Shown: positions 34,701 to 47,538, numbered from the stretch's first letter. The stretch: 64,000 nt of DNA from Ciona savignyi (GCA_000149265.1 CH000225.1:150705-214704); one strand, 5' to 3'. Notes: generated by a model not told the origin, from the sequence alone. Made by a program: numbers and translations.

Positions 34701-37700
34701 CAAAGTTAGAATTTAAAACGAATCTGGAATATGTTGGCCAAATCTCATTGAACATAATAGAATCAATAGGTTTAATAGTACATTTAACTTCGGTTAAACA
34801 ATAGAAAGTGGTAAAAGTGAAACCTGTCAGTGTATAAGTGCTTCTGGTAGACTGGCTTAAAAGTGTAAAGTTGTTGACAAGTTCAAGTGCGGCAACCCTT
34901 CTTCATCGTTGCGTTTCGTTACAAATCCTTAATAAGACCCGTTCAATAGCACGTTCTTATCTTAAGCGAGATTGAAAGAAGGCTTCGAAACGCTTCGATG
35001 GACCATGTGACGTAATCGGTCATGCAATCACGCTTAAATAAGTCAAGAAATATGGACATTTCGTTTAGCAGCACTTCTGCCAGGCCAGTTTTTCTGGTAG
35101 AACAATGTTTCCAGATGTGTATTTTTGCAAGGAAATTATTGATTTTATGAGAAGGTGAAAAGGGTTTATTACAAGCGTCTGCAAATGTTGAATTCTGGAC
35201 TTTCCAAGAATAATAAACAAACGCAAGTGTTTATTATCAGCCTTTGAAGCGTATTGAGTATTAATTCAAGTGTTCAATATATTAAACAAGAGAAATTGTC
35301 CGAGATAAACACATGTCACAGTGGAAACTCCGTGTAAAGATGTACAGTGTGCAAACATTTGAATTCTTAGTTGTTCTATCAAATGTTAGATACTTTACAT
35401 TAAATTGCTGGAAACTTCATGAACACTACCCTCACTACATGAATGCCAAATAGTAGTTGCCACTCAAAAAATTAAAAATTAGTTAATTTTCTTTAAATAA
35501 ATAGAAATGTAATGTCAGCATGCTTTGTATTAATCATCCGCGCCTCAATCCCTGCGGTTGGTTCCCTTCTCAGTTTTCGGCAGTTCAGAGTGTGATAGTA
35601 ATCAGACCTGTTAAGAAAGGCCGAAGTAAAGATACGCTTTTTACAAGGAGAATGTTCAGTGCACTACAGGAAAACTGCAAAAGAGTCGAAATTTTAAACA
35701 ACATAAAATGAATTTAGAATAAATTGACCATACTGCGGTGTTGAGGATAAACTTAGTTTTAGCTTTTTATCTTATTTCTGACTTGGTATTTTTCGTAAAC
35801 ATGGTCATTTCATTGCATATTGTGTTAAGAGTAATTTTATGAAAATTTTTATGATTTGTTTTAAAAGAAACAAACTCATAAAGCAACAGGTGGCTGCCAC
35901 GATGTTTATTTAGGTTCTTAAAAAATATAATCATCGCGTCTTCATATTCACGAAATATGGCACGTTTCCAGCCGGCCAGATGTCCAGACAGGATTAATAA
36001 TCTAATTAAAGCATGAAATCATTGATCGAAATGAACCTACGCGTGGAAATCGCAGAGCTTGACGTAATCTAGCCATGACATAAGGTCATAACAACTTTTA
36101 TGTTGGAAGTTGTAGGCAAAGGCAAGGATATCGGCGCACAGAAGCCACTTAAAAGAGGAATATTATTTTAACGCATCTGGCCCAAGGCAAGACATAAGGT
36201 CTGTTCGGTATTTTACTTAGTTGCAGAACGACCGTGTTAATGTTGGGCCTATTATTTCGCGCATATATGAAGAGGAATCTTTACAATGTATGAGGTCGTT
36301 CTCGCCTTTTTCATAGCAGGCGTTTATTATAACAATAGCTATAGTAGGGTAGGAAGGTAAAAGTTTGCTTAAAAGTCGGCTTGTTTGCTTTGAAAACAGC
36401 AGACTGTCGTTTGAAAGTGAGTAGCATAACCAGCACAGCCAGCCAGCTAGTTTTTTGAGTATTGTATTATTTATTCTATTAAGTTTAAACCTTTATTTTT
36501 TTTAATTACATTTAGGGATTTTTTGATAGTTGCCTTTCAATCATGTAAGAAAAGGGATTCGTACATAAGATGTGCTCATCATTGGTGTACATGATTTTCC
36601 TACTAAGTAAGTTAAAGTGTTTGCCTTCAACTTTATTGAGTTTCAATCTAATAGAAACTTCTTTGTACCTTTGCCACACAAACCTAAATGAATGACCTGA
36701 CTTGAGTGCTTTCGTGTTCTTGTAAGCGAATTTGTAACTAACTACCCTTTAGTAAGTATAGACAGTTATATTGTACTTTTTCACGGATTTTAATTTGCGC
36801 AGGAAAGTAATATTAACTTACATTTTGCCTTTTATTGTAACGAAAAATTAATTAAAATAATTTTTACTGGTTATAATGGTTTATTTGGTAATAATACATA
36901 CACCTTTCAACATTTTTAAATGTTAATGTGCTTTTTGTGTGTCGGCTTTAATCGCTATTTGTTTAATGTTATTAGCCTAGTTACACATCACAATAATATA
37001 AATGTTTAAACTATGACGTAACAAGCTAATATTGTGACGTAACACAGATAACAGACTCAATAGGAGACGAATATTTTATTATTTCCGACGACAGCTCTGC
37101 AATTGATGTTTATGTCTAGAAATTGTATCTCGGCGCCTAAATCATTCACCGTATCAGTTATTGGAAGTATTTCCGTAAACTTTTGGCCGCAGTAAAATTA
37201 AACTGACTACAGTGATTAATTAATTTTATCCTGTTTTTTCTGCGTTGACGTCTTCTTTCAAACACTTAAATATTTTAAAACGTTAAGTAATGTTTATTAT
37301 GAAATACAACATTAAGTCAAAAGTTGTTAGTAATAATTAAATGTGACTAAATATGGTTGATAAATGAATAAAGCCGTTCAAATAAACATCAATGTCAATA
37401 AATAAATTTAAATTTTTGTAGTTTTCTTTACTTTGCTTAGTAACGTTGCCTTTCTGTCGCTTGTGTATTTGATGTGACCGTCATTGAACTTTTCCTCCAT
37501 CATCGTAAATTTACAAAACCCTATTGTTGTTATACTTGTAATTGTGATAAGCTGTTTGGGATTAAAATCTAGGTCTATCACACGGACTCATCAGTGCTAA
37601 TCGAAAACGCCTCTAATGTAAAATCGAAATAAAAGATTTGTTATGCGATGAGCTGTACACGTGACTCAATATTCCAGCGGTTATTTCTGTCATCAGTGAT

Positions 37701-40700
37701 TACTTCACGATTTTTTCTCTTCGTGACAGGTATTTCCGGTTCGTCTGTAATTGTTCCAACTGCATGATCTTTTAATAGTAAACGTCATTCTCGTGTAATC
37801 TGATATATGCGGACATCTTTAATTAGCGAGTTTGTGATGAGTATTGACTCACAAAATTGTTATCAGAACATATATCTATAAAACGTATAGCCTCAAGCTT
37901 TTACAACTTGAATATCTTTGGCATTGGCATCGGTTACGGCTGTACACTTTGTAATATAATGATATTATCTTGAAACGTATTAGCCCGCTAATTTAACAAG
38001 CTACGGGGTATTTGTACTTGTCCATTAGAAACTGACATTTGGCTAATTACCAATTACAGAACGGTTTATGTTAGTATTGTGTATACACACTGTACAGCAT
38101 TTCACTACAGTAAGAAATGTTCAGTGGAATAGCACATGATAAATAAGTATTATTATTACTTTCAACATATCTGGTTTAAATACAGATAAGTCAGCCTTAC
38201 ATAGAACCCTCCTTACTGGTGATTTCTGAGTAAACGTTTTATTTAGATCCGTTCACATCAATGCAATGTATTTTCGAGGAAGTCCTTGTGCTGATTCCCA
38301 CACTCCCAACGTGGGAATATACACAGCAAACTTAATTCGCTTTTCCATTCGTATGTTAGTTCCGAAGCTAGTGTTGTAAACTTACCCGATTTAAATTTGT
38401 ATTTGTAAAGTATACATGACACATTGATTTTGGAATGACTTTTAGTCGTCTATGAATATGCAGTATGCAATAGACAGATCAACAATGCACACAATTCTCA
38501 AAAATTCTTAATTCTCCTAAATCTACCATTTTTTATGGAAATGATAATATTTACCGCAAAACAGATTTTGTAGAGCTTAGCTACCACGATATAGTTGCCT
38601 ATATATAAAAAAGACTATTACCGATTAATATTAGACTTTGATATAAAATCAATCCCAAACTGTAAAAAACCACCCACCATTGGTGGATTTTTCTGCTTTT
38701 TTTTATGGGAAATTACTGGTAACCTGTAGGTTGTTTAATTCACTAATACCTGCGTTATTTCCTCTAAAACACCATATGTTGGCATCATATGCGAATGGCC
38801 CTTTAGAAACACTCGGATGCACACGTTTATGGTTTGAGACGTTTATGGTTTGAGACGAGTAAGGATGAATTAGTGGGTTAACCTGTTGAGAACAATTTCC
38901 GTTTGTAAAGACACGCCGACCAACCAACATAACTATTGTTAATCAAATCCAAACCGAGAAAGGAGAAACCCAATTTTATATTTTCTTTCCAACAGTTCCC
39001 GAGGTCGTTCTCACTCGTCATTTGCCATCTCCCAACCTTTCTATGGTGCATTCCACTAGTGATGTCATCAACGAACTGTCAAACGTGACGTCATCCACCA
39101 CTATTTTACTTCCTACCACGACTAGAGAAGCGGTTATAATTCCAAAATGTAAGGAAGTTAGTTTTATTATTTTTATTTTTTTATTTTATTTTTTTCTGTG
39201 TTGCAGTGGCAGCTGTTCCACAACTCTCCACCGGAACTACGTCATCAAGAACTACCATAGTCGATTCCGCGATTACCTCACAAACTTCGTTAGTGGTTAC
39301 GTCATCAACAGATTTAGCATCACACGACGTAACGACCGGTATGTTTCGATCGTATTTTCGTTCACTATATTTCGTAAATCTAAACATTGATGTCCATTTA
39401 AAAGTGGCGCATTACCATTTGAAACCAAGCCAGTACGTAAAGTATAATTGTAGCTACAATCTCAGAATTTTATTCCGTCCACGCAAGTGCAAATCATTCA
39501 TATAACCTTTAGTGTACTCGATTGTGATTTCGATTTTAAAAACGATGGACCAAAAAGCAGTTAAAATACTTTCACTCATGAGTAACTTATGATTACGATA
39601 TGTAACTTAGCGTGATCTGTTTAATTCATGACTTAATGTACTTTACATGTAGTTCTTGTTTATACAGCAGGATTGTCATTGTGTACTTGTGTCCACCGCT
39701 TTGATTGACGCTTCAGAAATGCTTGTTTGATCTTCTAGTTTGCATTCATTGTGTCTTGTTTGTTCATTCCGGAAAGCCAAGACTGAGGTATCCATGCTGG
39801 TCGGTGTGTAAACCTTCAACCACTAACTGGTCGCGCACGTTTGTATCTTTAATTGAAATCGATGTCACGTATTTCTCGTCCAGATCCAACTCTCGTTGTG
39901 GTGACTTTAAAGGGGTTGGTTCGAAACCCGGGGAATTTTTTTTCTTGTTGACTTTTTGGTAAGGGCTTTTTGGCTTTTGTGGCAAAGGGGGTGTGCCCAA
40001 GCTTGTCCAACTTTTTACGTCCTTGCGATTTAACGGGTCAACGTCCCCGTTAGCGTGTATTGTCATATCCAAGTAACCTTCTTTGGGCGGAAGTGAGGTC
40101 ACGCTTAGACAATTTTGGTTTCCCACAAATGGAAATTTTTCTTCTGTGATTTGGGGTGTTACTGGGGATTGGACGTCACTCTTGGGCTGCATGATGACTG
40201 GGGTGGCTGAGTGAGGTAGCGGGGGCAGCTCTTCAGGTTTGGTGGTTATCAAAGAAGCTTGGCTTCTGGATTTGTACTTTTGGCGGTTCCGTGTTCTTCG
40301 TGCTGTTTTACGCGACGCCGCGTTAGCACTTCCTTCACATGCTGGCGGTGTGATGTCGTTTTCTATCAAAATGGGGAGATAACGTAAAAAACAAATAATG
40401 ATCAAATATGGGAACACGAAGTTATCACAAACAAACTTTCCTACCTGAGTCCAACTCATCAAATGTGCTGTCCGACCACATCGATACATCGTCGTCGTCG
40501 ATACTTACCGAGGCAGTTGCGGAAGGGAGGTACACCCGTGGTTTTGAACCCACACCCCTCGGTTCTTGTGGTACTGAATCGTAACTGTGCAACACCTTTT
40601 CTTTTGGGGACGATTTTAGTTTCAGCAACATCTTTTGAAAGCCGCTTTTTTCCGGTTTTCCCAGTGGAGGGCGTAAAAGAGTAACTGGTTGTTGGGAAGG

Positions 40701-43700
40701 AGTTCCATAGTCGACCGCTTGAACTGGGTGGAGAGATATCATATATACAGTGCGTTAAATGTTATTATCGAGAACAAATTATTTTGTTTATAAAGATGCA
40801 AATATTTAAGGAATTTTCGGGTAATTAATGAGTATTTTTCATGAGCGGTTCCAAAATATTTTCGTTTATAACATAGTTCAAGATCGTTGCAAGAGGCTTG
40901 TGGTTACTGGCCGAATGCGTATTCCTAAAGTGTGATATAAACAAACACCACGCGGCACCAAATACCCACCTGTGTCGGCTCCTGGTTGATCTTCTGTGAA
41001 GAATCGGTTGCTAGGCGATGCGTTTCGACTTTTCGGTGTTGGGACTCGGCTCCATCGATGTTTCCGCTCGATGTCGCTGTTGTTGTCCTAAATAAAGCGA
41101 ATATTATATCTTTAAGAATTTAATGTCTTTATCCGAGATATGCACCAAACTGAATTTCTAAAAATTTGATGAAAATCCGACTGGAATGTAATGATGATGG
41201 AATGTGAAAGAAAACTAACAAAACGGGAAATTGCCTAAATTAAACTCGGAAAGGTTTAGAATCATAACTTTACCGTTATGGCTAATTTTGATTTGTACAC
41301 GTTGCTTCCAACTTGCTGTCCATCCGGGTTAGTGACCGTGACCGAAATACGAAGTGGTTCCGCTCCATCTACTCCGGGTCGTAATATTCCTCTTGGAGAT
41401 TTCTATGTTGAAATTCAAGTGAGTACAGACGACCGTTTTTAGGTTACATTTCGTTACCTTTTTCTTTTCGATATCTGTTAAGACGTATTCGTTGGACAAT
41501 TTCTCTTTGGACAACTTAGGTGTAAGGTACGGTGTTCCCTGCAACGAGCCAGGCGTCGAGTTTTCATCCGGATACGAATTTCTTGAAAATATTCTTTCTC
41601 TCTTTGCGGCAATGCTCTCATACACATGCTCGGTTGCCCTCACCACACGTTGCATCACGTTAAGCCGATCAGTTTTGTTGCTTCTGGGGGTTGCAACCAC
41701 TATCTCACCACTTGGTTCTCCCGTATTAAGTTCTTCCAACTCTATTGGGGTTGGGGGTGGGGGAAATGCCTCCTCTTTCACCGTTCGTCCTTTTCCACGT
41801 TTTCTTCTCCGGCACAAGCAAATCACCAGAAGAATGATTAGAAGTATGAGAAGTAAAATTAGGACGATTGCCCAAGCTGGAAAACCCGCTGACTGCTGCT
41901 GTATGGGGGGCGACGTGGGTTCCGCAGTTGTTGGGTCAGGATCAGGTACATTTCTTGGCTGATGTGATGCCCGACACTCAGTTTCAATCCAAATAGTTCG
42001 AAGACATGGTTGTTGGGCGACTTGAACCGGTTGGTCGCACCATTTTACCCTCCGACGTCGCTGGAACAAAAGAGTGTCGTTGCGTCACATACATTTACCA
42101 ACAGGTACCATAGATTTGTCGAATTTCAAACTTACCTGTTTGTTGTTCGTTGTGTCAGTCCAGCTTTCCCATTCAAGCCAGGGAAGATAGGTTCCGAAAC
42201 AATAGGAGACATCGCCACCCAAACTGCACGTTCTGTCAGCCACATATCCAGCACATGAGGTAAAGAACTCCTGGGGACTGTCATTTAGTGTTGTCAGCAT
42301 TAATACTTTTTAACACCCGGTAAAATGCTTGGTGTTTTTAACCTTAAAACACTTTCTGTACATTTTGTATCTATCATACATATAATGTTTGGTTAGGATT
42401 TGTCCACATTCATGCTGTTATACCGACTAAAAGTAAATAGCTTGTAGATCTTCCCTTTATTCATATTTACTTACGGGGGGCATGTTTCTCCCCCGTCGCA
42501 CTTTTCAAACAATATCGCCGATGTGAGGTCAGAAGGGTTCACGGAGCATGTCGCTTGACAACCGTTGCTAGGTGATCCTCCGGAATTAGACTCGGTTGTT
42601 GCGGGTGTCACTACGGGGGTTGGTACAGTTATTGGCTGGTTTGCTTTGTCCCGACACTCAGTTTCAATCCAAACTGTTCGAAGACATGGTTGTTGGGAGA
42701 CTTGAATCGGTTGGTCGCACCATTTTACCCTCCGACGTCGCTGGAATAAAGAATAATTTTATTGTACTTTCTGCTCAGACCCTTCTCAAAAAAAGATCAA
42801 ACCGTTCCCAAAAGAGTAATTTTTTTAAGATTTATATTCTGATATAAAGTTTAGGATATTTTTGTTATGGTCTGTGGTCTGCCAACTAATGCCCACGGTC
42901 CTATCGTATGAGTTCTGTGGTGTGGGGTATGGAGAAGTAAATCCCACATTACAAATGTGCGATTGGGGTCGAAACTCGTCCGTACATGGTGGGACAAAAC
43001 ACGAACTAACCTGTTTGTTGTTCGTTGTATCAGTCCAGCTTTCCCATTCAAGCCAGGGAAGATAGGTTCCGGAACAATAGGAGACATCGCCACCCAAACT
43101 GCACGTTCTGTCAGCCACGTATCCAGCACATGACGCAATGAACTCCTGAGGCCTGTCATTTAGTGGGGTCAGTATTGGTACTAAATATATCACCCGCTTA
43201 AATGCCTTCAGTTATAATTAACGGCACTGTCTCGTATGGAAAGGTCTAAAGAGGGTGGATTTGTCCACAGCCCTGTGGTTGAAGATATTTCAGAATGTGG
43301 ATATGGGCAGCTGGGCTTTACCTAGACCTTTGAACAATATTCAGGTCGTCGACAAAATATTTTATTCATTTTAACTCACGGGGGGCATGTTTCTCCGCCA
43401 TTGCATTTGCGCAACAATATCGTCGGTGTGAGTTCAGTTGGGTTCGCGGAGCACGTAGCTTGGCAACCCAACCCTACGGATCGCCCACTGCGGAAATAAA
43501 GCGAATTTAGTTTTAATGACATATTCGATCTATTTAAAGTAATACATGGATAGAAATATGCAAATACTTTTTAGTAAGTGTCCCAGGAAAGTTTGTTAGT
43601 TTGAATAAACGTGTTGTGGTAAAATTTAAACTTAACTTTAAAAATGTTTAAACTGGTATTTTGTTTGGAGGCGAATGAAATTGCGGATGTTTAAACATAG

Positions 43701-46700
43701 TAGTTTGACACAAAAGATATTACCGAAAGACATTTAATCGGTTCTTACCCGGTTCCAGCTGGACATGCGGCGCTGCAACTGACCGTCTTGGTTTGCGTCG
43801 TTTCTCTCAGACTTTCCTCACAGAACTTCGATGGTTGACCAGTTGAATCGCGGCAGCTGGAATAGAGTTTGTGGCTTTAGCTATTATGTGCGGACAGGTG
43901 GTCATGTGTCACCTGTATCCGCAATAATGACGTAAAAGCCCACTGCCCTAAGTTTATTTATTGTTTACCATGGTATGAAACATTTGCAAATAAAACACAT
44001 CATAATATGGGAGCAGGAAACTACGATTTGTTCCATTTTATATTGACATGTACAGAAACGGAAACGACTGAGGGACAGAAGCCGGGTGAAGATAAGCTTG
44101 TTGGCCTAGTTATAAAACAAATCTACAAAGAAAGAGAAATTTGTAAATAAGTCGCCTATGATAAGAGTTACATTGATGGGATGTTTAGTTTTTTTAGAGA
44201 TAACTTACTCTCTTTGCCTGTTCTTGACGCCACCACAAGTAGCGCTACACCCACCGACATCTCTCCAAGCACTCCACGTACCTGCTACACATCTAGCAGG
44301 AACACAGTATCTTTGGTGCGCAACCGTACATCTCGGCACGTTCGGGCAGGTGTACCTAATCTGGGGTGGTGAAAGGTTCCGTTATACTTGACCACAAATC
44401 TTCACCTTACACAGCGGTTGTCGCAATCTTTTTGGTTGTAAGTTGGATTTACGTCATCGTCGTTATAACTGAGACAAAAGCTGGTATCTGGTAAACTACC
44501 AACAATTTTAACACATTGGCGGACGACTGATATATTCTAGGTGCTTCTTAACCACAAGCATGATTATCAGGTGGAGCTACAATTAAATTCACCGTGTCTA
44601 AAGCTGGGTTGTTGCAGTCATTGGAAGTCTGCTGACACTGCTCCTGGGTTTGTACGACCAAATTCCTGCCAGTGCAGCTAGTTGGACAGTTGTTTAAAAT
44701 TTCGGTGACAACTCCACTCGTGCACACTTTGCCCCCACATAATCTGCGCCGACATAGATATTAGCATATGGGGTTGGGGGTTGGGATGGTTACGTTGTGG
44801 GGTGGAAATCCCCAGTTTCAATGGGGTGTGCCTGAACGTTACATAACAGTAAATTTATTTTAGTATGTGCATTGTTGGTGTATTGTTTCTATGGTATATT
44901 TCTACCTTGTTCTTGACCCAGTACATATTCCACTTGCCGCATCACAATTCCAGTTTCCGTTGTTTGACCACTGGTCGTTGCAATGGACCATCTTATATAT
45001 CGATGATAATAATATAATTCTTACTAAAAACATTATTTAGTTTTTTTTTAAACCAAATATCTGTAACATTGAAGTTTTTGGGTCAACATAACTTTCAAAC
45101 GGTACAAACCTTTTTAAATTTTTACTGATATTTATTCCTGAATAATCCGGGCCCACTTATTGTGTCGACAACCCAACTTCCAGTCGCCAAATCTTTGAAT
45201 AACAAATAGCAACCACATAATTTGGGAATTTTTAACCCAAATTACACAGCAACGACAAGATAAGAGTGTTTCCTTTATCGCATCAGCAGTATGTGAGCCG
45301 CGTGTTATTACTAAACAATCATTTATATGAATATGATTTATTCGGATTGAATTCTGAACACAAAAATTCTTAAAATGTAATTGTTCAAAAATCTTGTCTA
45401 ACAATTACCTATGTGTTTGACACCTATATATAGCTGAATAAGGAGAACCCAGTATAACGACTAAACCTAAATTAAGCTCAGTAAGATGACGCAAATATAC
45501 AGATCGATTTGGTCTCGAAGTTACAACTTTTTGTTTCAGTTCAGATGATTAGAACCTTGCCGTATTGCTAAATTCGCCAGCTAGAATTTATTTTCTAACT
45601 GTTATACAGTATATATTGCTTTATCTGATTGCTCATAACAATGCAATCAGGCGGTAAACAATTGTATGCAATTAAGACCTCTGACGTTACTTCCTTTTCC
45701 GCTTGCGTTTATCAGCACTTTTAATTATGACGTAACAGAATACCTGTTGTTGTGCTCCTATTTTAGCAAATCAATATGTTTTACGGCATATTTTTTTTCC
45801 AATATAATCCGCCGGGCATTACGTCACGTGCAAAATGACGTCATAAGATCTTTTGCTCTTTCGACAATATTGGAAATATATTGTTGGACATTTTAGCTTC
45901 CTTATAAACGCAATATTTCGATTTTAATAGAAAAACCTCTTTTACAGTTTTACCCATCATTGCCACCGTTACTCCAACCAAACGTGAAGCCACGCAGAAC
46001 ACTGTCGTAATACAGCCAACGTCAGCAGTAAGAGAAAGCAGTATCGAGGCTGTGAACGAATTTCCGCTCTCTGGGTTCGGACAGAAAGGCGTTACCACTG
46101 CCGGGAATCAGAGCTCGACTACCGGGGGCGCGTCTTCGAAAACTCCGATGTCTGATGTCGAAATTGCGACCGTGGGCGATGCTGGAGCAGCAACATCAAC
46201 TGGATTCATGTTCATAAGAAGTATTGCGGCATTGGTTATTTTCATCAGAGGTAAAGTATGATTTTAATTACGTTATATTTTTGTTTTCTGATGTAGCTGT
46301 ATTTATAGTTCAACATTAAACGAGTTTTAATGCAATGTTTATGAGTGGGACTTACGTTGGAACTTTTTCCTTTTCCAGAAAATTCGGACCAAGTGCTGAT
46401 CATCTTCCTAGCAAGTATAAGTTCCGGGTTGTTCCTCACTGTGTGCGTGCTCTTGTGCAGGAGAGGGGATTTCCCGTCCATTACGAAAAAGAAGAAAAAA
46501 GAAACCCAACCTCACCGGGAGGACTCGGCCTCTCTCTTAGGAAACCGGGAAACTTCCCAACAATCACGAACTTGTTCGTCTTCCACAGGAAACAACGTCA
46601 TCAACGCACAAGATGGGAATTCTAATCGTAGAGTAAGCCATATTAACTACATCCATCATGTCCAGGGGAATCCCCGGAAGCGGAAACATCGATCAAGGTT

Positions 46701-47538
46701 CCGATCTGTTCTGGTGACGTATTGCTCTTGCTGCTGTACAAACGCGCCGTGGCAACGCGATGCGTCACACGCAGATGACGAAAGCTACCAAATCGCGCGC
46801 CAGTCTACTTCATTAAGTGATGATGACGTAATAAGTGCAGTAGCAAACACGAGAAACCATTTCGAGAGCGAGCCAGCTCCGGTCTTCGCGCCAAACCCGC
46901 AACTGGAGTCAACACCTACAAGTGAGAATCAATATCAAACATTCTCAGCAGGAAGTGAGGTCATGAGATACGCCGATGACGACACAAGCGAGTATGAGTT
47001 TCAAGATGACGTCACACCTACACCCCCTGCTCGTCCAACAACATTACGAACCAACCCAAACGTGGTTCCCGTCATACCAAACGGCCAACGAGGTTACAGT
47101 ACCGCATACAGGTCACCCAGGCACTATAACACGCATGTGCAAAGCCGGCAGTTTACTCAACCAAATGTACGTGAACCACCGCCATTTCCTAAGACTTCAA
47201 GCTACACTTACCAAATATCACCACATTACGCAACGCACCGGATTGCGTATCACAACTCATTTCAGCCAGGGAATGACAATAATCAACACACACAACAACA
47301 CCACCCCGTGGCGTACCCTACAAGTTTCGGTGACCACTACGTGTCGCTGCAGCCACAACTAAGACAACCGACAAACGCTCGGACTCTCACGATCGATCAA
47401 ACCGACTCGCGTTTAGAACGAAGGGATTCGTTTTACGACAATTCACTGCCAAGGGATAGCCCTCTATTTGAATACTACCAACGGCAGAACAGACCAGAAT
47501 TACCTGGCACTCGAAATTTAAACCAATACTATTCGTGA
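19757..47538 (+). CDS. EVA1C: EVA1C-like receptor with two SUEL lectin domains, 870 aa
   Basis: Exons: 19757-19991, 25012-25118, 26575-26697, 31481-31604, 32237-32386, 33086-33211, 38996-39148, 39207-39338, 45948-46250, 46379-47538. All phases match and the total is 871 codons with the stop. Residues 1-78 include a hydrophobic signal or anchor near 52-72. Lectin domain 1 (about 90-195) has NHTTSAC, IAIQGAMYGR and FGNDPCP marks. Lectin domain 2 (about 200-288) is divergent. A Ser/Thr-rich stalk (289-484) is followed by one transmembrane helix (about 489-511) and a long tail that ends LPGTRNLNQYYS. ENSDQVLIIFLASISSG and that C-terminus match the EVA1/FAM176 family. EVA-1 in nematodes is a SAX-3/Robo co-receptor for Slit; the role here is inferred. 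The start at 19,757 is uncertain: Met27 (19,835) would place the hydrophobic stretch nearer the N-terminus. Confidence 0.92.
23780..23846. repeat. AT microsatellite
   Basis: Alternating TA runs are broken by GGATTTATTA and repeated ATGGAT units. It lies in intron 1 of the EVA1C-like gene and has no coding potential. Confidence 0.8.
25012..31604 (+). CDS. Exons 2-4 of the EVA1C-like gene: first SUEL-type lectin domain
   Basis: Three exons (25012-25118, 26575-26697, 31481-31604) join in phase 0/0 to give one galactose-binding-lectin type domain. It has the typical order: C-x-L-x-I-x-C start (SACETSVPGYLFIRCP), YGR (GAMYGRKVPSSKMC), a TNCEAETSLA segment, a C-x-x-x-x-x-C pair, and FGNDPCP with a closing YLTVTYKC. 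The 123-nt middle exon was found by searching for the missing YGR segment; its acceptor follows TTCAATCCAG. Vertebrate EVA1C has the same NHTT and YG marks in domain 1. Confidence 0.9.
31901..31985 (-). repeat. tRNA-like SINE head or decayed tRNA
   Basis: On the minus strand TGGGTAGCAGTGCG (31,961-31,948) resembles an A box and AGTTCGAAACC (31,922-31,912) a B box, with normal spacing for an internal polymerase III promoter. The acceptor and T stems do not pair, so this is not an intact tRNA. It lies in intron 4 of the EVA1C-like gene. A tRNA-derived SINE relic is the likeliest reading. Confidence 0.35.
32237..33211 (+). CDS. Exons 5-6 of the EVA1C-like gene: divergent second lectin domain
   Basis: Exons 32237-32386 and 33086-33211 code for GSCQDAAIRLRCP, a central stretch, and CRQRRCTIPV-like and LCGNYVHVEYSCG segments. 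The cysteine order fits a SUEL lectin domain. The YGR loop expected after the second strand is absent, and the domain is shorter than domain 1. The gap between RLRCP and the next cysteine is filled by a Val/Asn-rich stretch. This may be a lineage-specific loss of the sugar-binding loop, or a missed small exon, although the phases join without one. Confidence 0.82.
38825..38856. repeat. 16-bp tandem duplication
   Basis: GTTTATGGTTTGAGAC occurs twice head to tail. It sits in intron 6 of the EVA1C-like gene, 140 bp before the next exon. Confidence 0.85.
39469..39474 (-). terminator. Polyadenylation signal of the nested TSP1 gene
   Basis: AATAAA on the minus strand, about 290 nt beyond the TAA stop. 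It lies between the TSP1 gene and exon 8 of the plus-strand EVA1C-like gene, so the nested transcript can end without running into that exon. Confidence 0.5.
39764..44991 (-). CDS. TSP1-repeat type I membrane protein nested in an EVA1C intron
   Basis: Exons, 5' to 3' on the minus strand: 44991-44906, 44743-44553, 44526-44411, 44360-44209, 43856-43749, 43487-43380, 43152-43011, 42740-42475, 42277-42136, 42060-41458, 41402-41274, 41087-40970, 40723-40445, 40362-39764. Phases agree throughout and total 1,013 codons with the stop. Residues 1-470 are Cys-rich with thrombospondin type 1 repeats; the clearest is WSAWRDVGGCSATCGG in exon 4. A Pro/Thr linker leads to one transmembrane helix at about 498-520 (AIVLILLLILLIILLV) followed by CRRRKRGKGR. 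About 490 cytoplasmic residues follow, rich in Pro, Ser and Lys. I do not recognise an exact orthologue. No signal peptide is seen and exon 1 opens mid-repeat, so an upstream exon (45,000-45,940) is probably missing. The ATG at 44,991 is provisional. Confidence 0.87.
41458..43487 (-). repeat. Tandem duplication of a three-part extracellular module
   Basis: Exons 43487-43380, 43152-43011 and the first part of 42740-42475 form one module. The last part of 42740-42475, exon 42277-42136 and the first part of 42060-41458 form the second. Each contains a CQATCS-to-GGETCPP segment, a CAGYVADRTCSLGGDVSYC plus PWLEWESWTDTTNNKQ segment, and an RRRRVKWCDQP segment. Exons 43152-43011 and 42277-42136 have equal length (142 nt) and differ at only a few sites, so the duplication is young or kept alike by gene conversion. 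Confidence 0.9.
46379..47538 (+). CDS. Last exon of the EVA1C-like gene: transmembrane helix and extended tail
   Basis: The exon begins at the TTTTCCAG acceptor with ENSDQVL, runs through a hydrophobic helix ending VCVLLCRRGDF, and then codes for about 360 cytoplasmic residues rich in Gln, Pro, Tyr, Asn and Ser. The very end, RPELPGTRNLNQYY, is the conserved EVA1 C-terminus. Human EVA1A and EVA1C place that motif roughly 100-150 residues after the helix, so this tail has been expanded. A CCSC-like cysteine pair near 46,730 could be palmitoylated, but that is only a guess. Confidence 0.9.
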
